Assembly (NCBI GenBank): GCA_964518505.1
Contig: CAZFGT010000062.1
Coordinates: 1-9,904, forward strand
Reading direction: 5' to 3'
DNA length: 9,904 nucleotides
From: DASPUH01 sp964518505
GTDB taxonomy: Bacteria > Chloroflexota > Limnocylindria > Limnocylindrales > CSP1-4
The notes below the pieces were generated by a model. That model worked only from the letters and a program-made list of their open reading frames with translations, was not told the origin of the DNA and ran no database searches. The position numbers and the translations under genes were made by a program. Below, in pieces: positions 5,063 through 9,904 of the stretch (position 1 is its first letter; the number at the start of each line of letters is the position of its first letter).

Positions 5063-6909
5063 CGCGACACTCCTCCAGTGACCGGGGCGTTACCGAGGCC
5101 ATGGAGCCCCAACTGCGCGTCGCGGTAGCTCTCCTTGTAGAGCCGCCCGTCGTCGCTGACCTCCTGGAGCTCGAACCGGTCCATGGTAATCGCGTCGTAA
5201 GGGCAGCGTTTGACGCATAGGGCGCAGCGGATGCAGCGCTCCTCGTCGAGGACCATGGCCGCCCCCTGGTCCCACCCGTACGCGTCGATGAGTTCGGGGA
5301 GCGGCCCCTCCGCCTTCATCTGGTTGACGTCGATCATGTGGATGACGCCCTCGGGGCACACGTCGGCGCAGGCGCCGCAGAGGACGCAGCGGAACGGGTC
5401 GAACCAGATGTTGTAGTTGCACATGAGGCAGCGCGTCGACTCGGCGACGGCGGCCGAAGCGCCGTAGCCCTCCTCCACGTGGGTCGTGAAGTTGATGGTC
5501 GGATCGGTCGACGGCATGCGTGCCTGGACCGGCACCATGGGGATGTGCTGGCGCGGCAGGACGTCGTAGAACTCGGGCATCTCGTGGCGCCAGGAGCTGA
5601 TCACCCGCACGTTGGCGGCGACCTCCACCGTCGAACGGCCCGACAGGTAGCGGTCGATGGCGTAGGCGCACTTCTTGCCGTGGCCGGCGGCCTCGATGAG
5701 CGTGGTCGGCCCGGTCACGAAGTCGCCGCAGGCGAAGACGCCCTTGACGTTCGTGGCGTACGTGCCGGCGTCGACCCGCACGCGGCCGCGGTTGATCTCG
5801 AAGCTGGAGGTGGCCGGCAGGAAGGTGTTGTCGGCGGCCTGGCTGACGGCCGGGATGACGGTGTCGGCCTTGACCACGAACTCCGAGCCGGGGATGGGCA
5901 CCGGCGCGCGGCGGCCCGTGGCGTCGGGCTCGCCAAGCTTGTTGCGGATGAAGCGCACGCCGGTCAGCTTGCCGTCCTCGCCGATCAGCTCGATCGGGCT
6001 GGCGAGGAACTCCATACGCACGCCTTCGCGCTCCGTCTCGCCAAGCTCCTCCTCGTCGACCACCAGCTCGGAGCGCGTGCGGCGGTAGGCGATCGTGACG
6101 TTGGCGGCCCCATGACGGAGGCTCGTCCGCGAGCAGTCCATGGCCGTGTAGCCGCCGCCGATGACGACGACATCCTGGCCCACCTCGAGCGGCTCGCCTA
6201 GGTTGGCCCGCTTCATGAAGTCGACGCCGTACTGGATGCCGCTCAGCTCGTTACCGGGCACGTCGAGGGGCACCGCGTCCATCGCCCCGGCGCACACGGC
6301 GATGGCGTCGAACTGCTCCTGGAGCTGCTCGAAGGTCAGGTCGCGGCCGATGCGCACGCCGTAGCGGAAGGTGACGCCCAGGCGCTCGATGAGGCGGACG
6401 TCCATCTCGATGGCCTCGCGCGGCAGGCGGAAGGCTGGCACACCGATGAGCATCGTGCCGCCGGCATAGGGCAGCTCGTCGAAGACGGTCACCTTGTGGC
6501 CGGCCACGGCCAGCTCGCGGGCCACGGCCATCCCGGCCGGCCCGGCCCCCACGACGGCCACGCTGGTGTCCTTGGGCGTGATGGCCGGCATGTCATCGGG
6601 GATGCCCGAGGCCTCGTGCCACTCGACCAGGAAGCGCTTCATGGCCCGGATGGCCAGCGGCCGGTCGATGTCGCCACGACGGCAGGCGCGCTCGCAGGGC
6701 GCGGAGCAGACGTAGGCACACATCGCGGCGACCGGGTTGGGCTCGCGCGACAGGAGGTAGCCCTCCTCGAACCGGCCCTCGGCGGCGAGGTTGAGGTAGC
6801 CGCGGCAGTTGGTCCCGACCGGGCAGGCTTCCTGGCACTCGATGTTGCACTGGAGCCAGGAGGCGTTGACCGGCTGGACCAGGAACTCCTGGTGGGGGTC
6901 GATCGTCAC
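5059..6909 (-). CDS. GltD-like NAD(P)H/FAD oxidoreductase with N- and C-terminal Fe-S modules
   Basis: This 616-residue soluble protein has the layout of the glutamate synthase small-subunit family plus a ferredoxin-like tail. An N-terminal Fe-S region has Cys21, 25, 29, 35 and Cys64, 68, 72, 76. The FAD motif VVGAGPAG is at 119-126, the NAD(P)H motif VIGGGYTAMD at 249-258 followed by AYRRTR (274-279; arginines typical of NADPH binders in this family), and a third FAD motif FACGDF at 392-397. The tail carries CLMC (494-497) and two [4Fe-4S] ferredoxin motifs, Cys508/511/514/518 and Cys559/562/565/569. No membrane helix or export signal is seen, so it is cytoplasmic. The GTG start at 6909 is the first possible one, with an in-frame TGA at 6921-6919; GAGAGG (6928-6923) is 13 nt upstream. 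It is first in the operon and overlaps cytochrome b6 by 4 bp, suggesting it passes electrons between NAD(P)H or ferredoxin and the membrane complex. No glutamate synthase large subunit is nearby. Confidence 0.85.
   Translation of the reverse strand: MTIDPHQEFLVQPVNASWLQCNIECQEACPVGTNCRGYLNLAAEGRFEEGYLLSREPNPVAAMCAYVCSAPCERACRRGDIDRPLAIRAMKRFLVEWHEASGIPDDMPAITPKDTSVAVVGAGPAGMAVARELAVAGHKVTVFDELPYAGGTMLIGVPAFRLPREAIEMDVRLIERLGVTFRYGVRIGRDLTFEQLQEQFDAIAVCAGAMDAVPLDVPGNELSGIQYGVDFMKRANLGEPLEVGQDVVVIGGGYTAMDCSRTSLRHGAANVTIAYRRTRSELVVDEEELGETEREGVRMEFLASPIELIGEDGKLTGVRFIRNKLGEPDATGRRAPVPIPGSEFVVKADTVIPAVSQAADNTFLPATSSFEINRGRVRVDAGTYATNVKGVFACGDFVTGPTTLIEAAGHGKKCAYAIDRYLSGRSTVEVAANVRVISSWRHEMPEFYDVLPRQHIPMVPVQARMPSTDPTINFTTHVEEGYGASAAVAESTRCLMCNYNIWFDPFRCVLCGACADVCPEGVIHMIDVNQMKAEGPLPELIDAYGWDQGAAMVLDEERCIRCALCVKRCPYDAITMDRFELQEVSDDGRLYKESYRDAQLGLHGLGNAPVTGGVSR
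5071..5076 (-). promoter_or_regulatory. Strong ribosome binding site of the cytochrome b6 gene
   Basis: GGAGGA on the minus strand lies 8 nt before the GTG at 5062-5060, inside the last codons of the flavoprotein gene. It fixes the GTG start and suggests the b6 subunit is translated efficiently, beyond simple coupling to the upstream gene. Confidence 0.75.
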
Positions 6910-6968
6910 GGCGGCGGTTCAGCCTCTCAGGACGCCGGGGTTATGCAGAGGAGCAGGCGCGCCGACGG

Positions 6969-6977
6969 AATCTAGCA
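6969..6977 (-). promoter_or_regulatory. Candidate extended -10 element for the respiratory operon
   Basis: Reading the minus strand, TGCTAGATT (6977-6969) resembles an extended -10 (TG-n-TATAAT, four of six hexamer positions). It would give a leader of roughly 50 nt before the GTG at 6909. I see no good -35 at the right distance, so the call is weak. Confidence 0.3.
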
Positions 6978-7000
6978 TCGGCTGGTGCCGCTCGCACGAG

Positions 7001-7029
7001 TTGACGCGGGACGAACGCGCAGCTACGCT
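7001..7029 (+). promoter_or_regulatory. Candidate sigma-70-type promoter for the plus-strand gene
   Basis: TTGACG at 7001-7006 matches the -35 consensus in five of six positions. After an ideal 17-bp spacer, TACGCT at 7024-7029 keeps the three most conserved -10 positions (T, A and final T). Transcription would begin near 7036, about 40 nt before the GTG at 7077. It lies in the divergent region shared with the minus-strand operon. Confidence 0.45.
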
Positions 7030-7076
7030 CGGGAACCGATGGTCCGATCGTCCCTTCGCCCGGTCCACCGCGCCCT

Positions 7077-8762
7077 GTGACCGCGGGCGAGCTCTTCTTC
7101 GCCCTCTTCGGGATCTCTGTCGGCGTCGTCGCCGGCGCCGTCCTGCTGGACGTCGTGCGGGCGCGCCCGACACGTCCGGAGGTCCGCGTGACGGTGACCC
7201 ACAACGCGTTGCCCCTGCGGGTCGTGCGACCGGAGACACCCGGCGAGCCGATCACCCTGCGGCGGACGGTCCGCGGGCCGGGCCGCGTGACGACCGAGCC
7301 GGCCCTTGACCTCATGCCCGACCGACCCACCGCGCCGCACCGACCACCGGCGCGGGTCCCCATCCCCATCTCGGGAGGCGTCGACCCCCTGCTGACGGCG
7401 ATCGGTGCGGTGGACCTCGTGGCCGGCCGTCCGCTCGCGCGGAGCCACTCGGAGGCGCCCGGGCCCGTGGCGCTCCTCGAACGCGCGGCGAGCGCGGTGG
7501 CCGTCGCTGAGCGCCCCGCGGGCGCCGTCGCGACCCTCGAGCGACCGGTGGCCATGGCCCCGGCCAACGAGTCCGCCCGCGAGGCCAACGCCGCGGCCGA
7601 GACGGCCCGCTCCAGCGCGAACGAGGTGGCTGCCGATCCCTGCGCCGGAGCACGCCAGCTGGCCGGTGAGCGGTGCGCCGTGGCCGAGCAGGCACGCACC
7701 CACGCGGAGCGGGCGGCAGGCGAAGCGCGTGATGCGCGGCGCGCCTACGACGCCGCAGTCCAGGAGGCCGAGGCAGCGGCCCGTGAGGCGGACCCGCGCG
7801 GCATCGCGGCGGCCAAGGAGGCCGCCCGACGCACCTTCCGGGAAGCGACCGCAGGAGCCCGGGATCGCCACGCCCAGGAGCTGGCCGCGACCGTGTGGCT
7901 GACCGAGATCAACCGCATCAACCGTGACCGCCGTGCATCGCTGGCCGCGGCCGCCGCGGCGACCAAGCGCATGGAGCGGCTGCTGCCCACCATCGAGGCG
8001 CTGACGCTGGCGGCCGACGCGGCGCGCATCACAGCGGAGACGGCGACCGCCGCCTGCAACGACGCCCGCAGCGCCCTGGCCATCTGCGAGGAGGCCGGGG
8101 TGGACCGACGCGCGGCCGACCTGATCGCCATCGCGCCGTCACGCGACCAGCCGCCTGACGACCGACCGACGGTGGAACCCGACGACGCCCGGATCATGGT
8201 CCACGCGGGCGGCCGGCGGCCCGCCATCTACCGGCTGCTGGAGGGCGACGGCGACACCATGACTCGCGTCGTGGACGCAGCGGTCCACACGCCGGAACAA
8301 CGACGCCAGCTGCAGCTGGACCTCAGCGGCCTGGTCGACGCCATCGTCGCCGGGGCCATCGAACAGGCGTTCCTGGACTTCCCGCCCAGCCACCGCTTCT
8401 GGGCCGGCCTCACACGTGTCGAAGCGCGTGAGGTGGCCGTGGGACTGGCCGGGCTCGGCTACCGCTTCGACGGCCTGGGCGGCTTCGACGGCGGTCGCGT
8501 CCCCAGCGCCCGCGACCTATCGCTGGCCGTGGGCTATGCCGGCCTTGACCCGCGCCGCATCCGCCAGTGGCCGACCGAGGCGGAGAGCCGCGAGCTGTAC
8601 CGCGGCGTGACGGTGGCCGCCGACGAATACCTGGCCAGCATGGCGCCAGAGCTGTCACTGAGCGAGCTCGTGGGCCTCCTGGGGCGACGGTCAGAGGCGC
8701 TGGCCGACCTGTGGAACCAGTGGGGTCACGTGCGGCCGCTACTGATGGCCACGGCCGGCTGA
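7077..8762 (+). CDS. Unrecognised membrane-anchored, helical Ala-rich protein with a folded C-terminal domain
   Basis: I do not recognise this 561-residue protein. A hydrophobic helix spans about 5-26. It is followed by basic residues (RARPTRPEVR, 28-37), suggesting the rest is cytoplasmic. Residues 38-130 are Pro-rich and probably disordered. Residues 134-163 hold three imperfect 10-residue repeats around ER(A/P). From about 163 to 350 the sequence is Ala/Glu/Arg-rich and looks helical or coiled-coil, with prolines at 188, 240 and 304 as possible breaks. The only four cysteines are at 189, 200, 327 and 337. Residues 370-555 differ in character: mixed hydrophobic and aromatic, with GLAGLGYRFDGLGGF (456-470) and LSLAVGYAGLDPRRI (481-495), so probably a globular domain. 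GTG at 7077 starts just before the helix, and I find no earlier in-frame start; there is no clear ribosome binding site. A scaffold or cell-envelope role is possible but unproven. Confidence 0.8.
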   Translation: MTAGELFFALFGISVGVVAGAVLLDVVRARPTRPEVRVTVTHNALPLRVVRPETPGEPITLRRTVRGPGRVTTEPALDLMPDRPTAPHRPPARVPIPISGGVDPLLTAIGAVDLVAGRPLARSHSEAPGPVALLERAASAVAVAERPAGAVATLERPVAMAPANESAREANAAAETARSSANEVAADPCAGARQLAGERCAVAEQARTHAERAAGEARDARRAYDAAVQEAEAAAREADPRGIAAAKEAARRTFREATAGARDRHAQELAATVWLTEINRINRDRRASLAAAAAATKRMERLLPTIEALTLAADAARITAETATAACNDARSALAICEEAGVDRRAADLIAIAPSRDQPPDDRPTVEPDDARIMVHAGGRRPAIYRLLEGDGDTMTRVVDAAVHTPEQRRQLQLDLSGLVDAIVAGAIEQAFLDFPPSHRFWAGLTRVEAREVAVGLAGLGYRFDGLGGFDGGRVPSARDLSLAVGYAGLDPRRIRQWPTEAESRELYRGVTVAADEYLASMAPELSLSELVGLLGRRSEALADLWNQWGHVRPLLMATAG

Positions 8763-8765
8763 GCT

Positions 8766-9503
8766 TCAGGCGACGTCGAGGAGCCGGAAGCCCTCCGCCG
8801 CGGACGTGCCGATCCGGGCGCCATCCTCCTGGGCCCACTGGCGCAGCCGCTGCTCCATGTCGGCCGGGTCGCGGATCTGGCTGACGTGGGCGCGCAGGGC
8901 CCCCAGCTTCCGGTCGAACGTGGCGCTGGTGTCGACCCACACATCGGCCTGATCCGTCCAGAAGAGATACAACCACTGCACCGTGTGCGGCGCGAGGCCG
9001 GCGCGCGCCAGGTGGGGGAAGGCCATCGCGTTGCGCGCGGCCGGGTAGACGGCGTCGACCGCCGCCATGGCCGCGGCGCGGTGGTCGGTGTGCTGGATGC
9101 GCCCTGAGCGGCTGAAGAGCATGGAGGGGTCCATCGTCAGCACGGCGTCCGGACGGAACTCCCGGATGGCGGCCACCAGCTGCTCGCGCAGGGGCAGGTC
9201 ATTGGCCAGCGCGCCGTCGGGCGCGTGCAGGAAGGTCACCGCCTCGTAGCCGATGATCGCTGCCGCCGCCCGCTGCTCGGCCTCCCGCGTGGCCGCCAGC
9301 TCCAGGGGGTCGATGGTGTGGTCGTCCGCCCCGGCGTCGCCGCTGGTGCAGCAGATGAGTTGGCCCACCGTGCCGGCATCGATCCAGCGGGCCATCGTGC
9401 CGGCCGGCCCGAAGTCGGCGTCGTCGGGGTGGGCCACGATGACCATCGCCCGCTCGGGGCGGGCCGTGTGCGGCTGGATGGCGGTCGGGGTCGCCTCGGT
9501 CAT
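8766..9503 (-). CDS. PIG-L/LmbE-family metal-dependent deacetylase
   Basis: This 245-residue protein matches the usual length of the family, which hydrolyses N-acetyl groups from GlcNAc-type or related substrates with a zinc ion. AHPDDADFGPAGT (24-36) supplies His25 and Asp28 as metal ligands and Asp27 as the likely base. QHTDH (137-141) supplies the third ligand, His141. The usual glutamate after HPDD is replaced in register by Asp30, a mild change. The frame is open upstream to 9797, but ATG at 9503 starts just before the conserved core and 8 bp after the peroxiredoxin stop, so I use it; no strong ribosome binding site is visible. Members act in mycothiol, bacillithiol, antibiotic or glycolipid metabolism, and the substrate cannot be told here. 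It ends 3 bp from the convergent plus-strand gene. Confidence 0.88.
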   Translation of the reverse strand: MTEATPTAIQPHTARPERAMVIVAHPDDADFGPAGTMARWIDAGTVGQLICCTSGDAGADDHTIDPLELAATREAEQRAAAAIIGYEAVTFLHAPDGALANDLPLREQLVAAIREFRPDAVLTMDPSMLFSRSGRIQHTDHRAAAMAAVDAVYPAARNAMAFPHLARAGLAPHTVQWLYLFWTDQADVWVDTSATFDRKLGALRAHVSQIRDPADMEQRLRQWAQEDGARIGTSAAEGFRLLDVA

Positions 9504-9511
9504 GGGCCGCT

Positions 9512-9904
9512 TCAGGCGGGGCGCGCGGCCTGGGCCGCCTCGAGCGTGCCCAGCACGTCCGCGGCGTGGCCCTCCGGCTTCACCTTGAGCCAGACGTGCG
9601 CCACGCGGCCGTCCGGGTCGACCAGGAACGTGCGCCGCGCGATGCCCATGTACTTCTTGCCGTAGTTGACGCGCTCGATCCAGCAGCCGTACGCCTCGGC
9701 GACGTGATGGCCCACGTCCGCCAGCAGGGGGAAGGAGAGGTCGTACTTGTCCCGGAACGCGGCCTTGCTCTTGAGGCCCTGCGGGCTGATGCCCCACACG
9801 GCCGCGCCGTGCTCCGCCATCACCACGTTGGCGTCGCGGAAGCTGCAGGCCTCGAGCGTGCAGCCGGACGTGTCATCGGCCGGGTAGAAGTAGACGACGG
9901 TCCA
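9512..9904 (-). CDS. Peroxiredoxin of the BCP/PrxQ type, 5' end outside the window
   Basis: 130 C-terminal residues are present; the start lies beyond 9904. The peroxidatic site PADDTSGC fits PxxxTxxC, and the next cysteine follows after four residues (CTLEAC), the spacing of the resolving cysteine in E. coli Bcp-type two-Cys enzymes. Downstream are the family's YGKKYMGIARRTFLVDPDG segment, with the conserved catalytic-site arginine, and a KVKPEGHA motif near the C-terminus. The GTG at 9826 is not the start because the active site lies upstream of it in the same frame. The enzyme reduces hydrogen or organic peroxides, usually with thioredoxin, in the cytoplasm. It is followed after 8 bp by the PIG-L gene, probably in one transcript. 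Confidence 0.93.
   Translation of the reverse strand, partial: WTVVYFYPADDTSGCTLEACSFRDANVVMAEHGAAVWGISPQGLKSKAAFRDKYDLSFPLLADVGHHVAEAYGCWIERVNYGKKYMGIARRTFLVDPDGRVAHVWLKVKPEGHAADVLGTLEAAQAARPA

Noticed and set aside
5338..6201. Plus-strand open frame of 287 codons opposite the flavoprotein gene
   Set aside because: No domain, Asp/Gly/His-rich shadow composition; the minus strand carries all the FAD, NAD(P)H and Fe-S motifs.
7023..7871. Minus-strand open frame of 282 codons opposite the plus-strand coiled-coil gene
   Set aside because: Arg/Gly-rich shadow without motifs; the plus strand shows a membrane helix, helical rod and structured C-terminal part.
8410..8976. Minus-strand open frame of 188 codons spanning the convergent junction
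   Set aside because: It overlaps both the PIG-L gene in another frame and the 3' end of the plus-strand gene, and is Arg/Pro/Gly-rich.
9504..9797. Upstream extension of the PIG-L frame
   Set aside because: It reads the peroxiredoxin gene in another frame; the family core begins right after the ATG at 9503.
1..9904. CRISPR arrays, insertion sequences, tRNA or rRNA genes
   Set aside because: I looked for regularly spaced repeats, transposase motifs with terminal repeats and RNA gene landmarks and saw none.

Overview
The window is very GC-rich bacterial DNA with tightly packed genes, frequent GTG/TTG starts and 4-bp stop/start overlaps. A split b6-type cytochrome b (b6 + subunit IV) with menaquinone-type features, next to a membrane-anchored cytochrome c-cupredoxin fusion, suggests a respiratory, probably aerobic, high-GC organism. 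Chloroflexota (terrestrial or freshwater lineages) is my best guess; this is inference from gene style and not proven by a marker gene.

Region 1-305 has no supported gene and holds two GC-rich potential hairpins and a short tandem repeat. Region 306-6909 is one six-gene cluster on the minus strand. In transcription order it runs: a GltD-like NAD(P)H/FAD protein with N- and C-terminal Fe-S centres (6909-5059), cytochrome b6 (5062-4334), subunit IV (4337-3675), a Rieske protein (3658-2987), a membrane-anchored cytochrome c fused to a blue-copper domain (2990-1827), and a six-bladed Kelch-type propeller anchored at both ends (1808-306). Three junctions overlap by 4 bp and two gaps are 16 and 18 bp, so co-transcription and probably a common complex are expected. 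The likely logic is quinol oxidation by the Rieske/cytochrome b core, with electrons passing Rieske -> heme c -> copper -> terminal acceptor. The soluble flavo-iron-sulfur protein may exchange electrons between NAD(P)H and the cytosolic face of cytochrome b, possibly through a heme c_i whose cysteine anchor is conserved. The Kelch protein is the least expected member.

A divergent intergenic region (6910-7076) has a good promoter candidate for the plus-strand gene and a weaker one for the operon. The plus-strand gene (7077-8762) encodes an unrecognised protein with one N-terminal membrane helix, a long Ala-rich helical region and a folded-looking C-terminal domain. It ends only 3 bp from the stop of a convergent minus-strand pair: a PIG-L/LmbE deacetylase (9503-8766), preceded by a BCP/PrxQ peroxiredoxin (9512 to the window edge, 5' end missing).

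The best candidate for something undescribed is the six-gene respiratory cluster as a whole: a b6-type bc complex with a translationally coupled NAD(P)H/Fe-S module at one end and a doubly anchored propeller at the other. No searches or computations were run; all family calls come from motifs read by eye.
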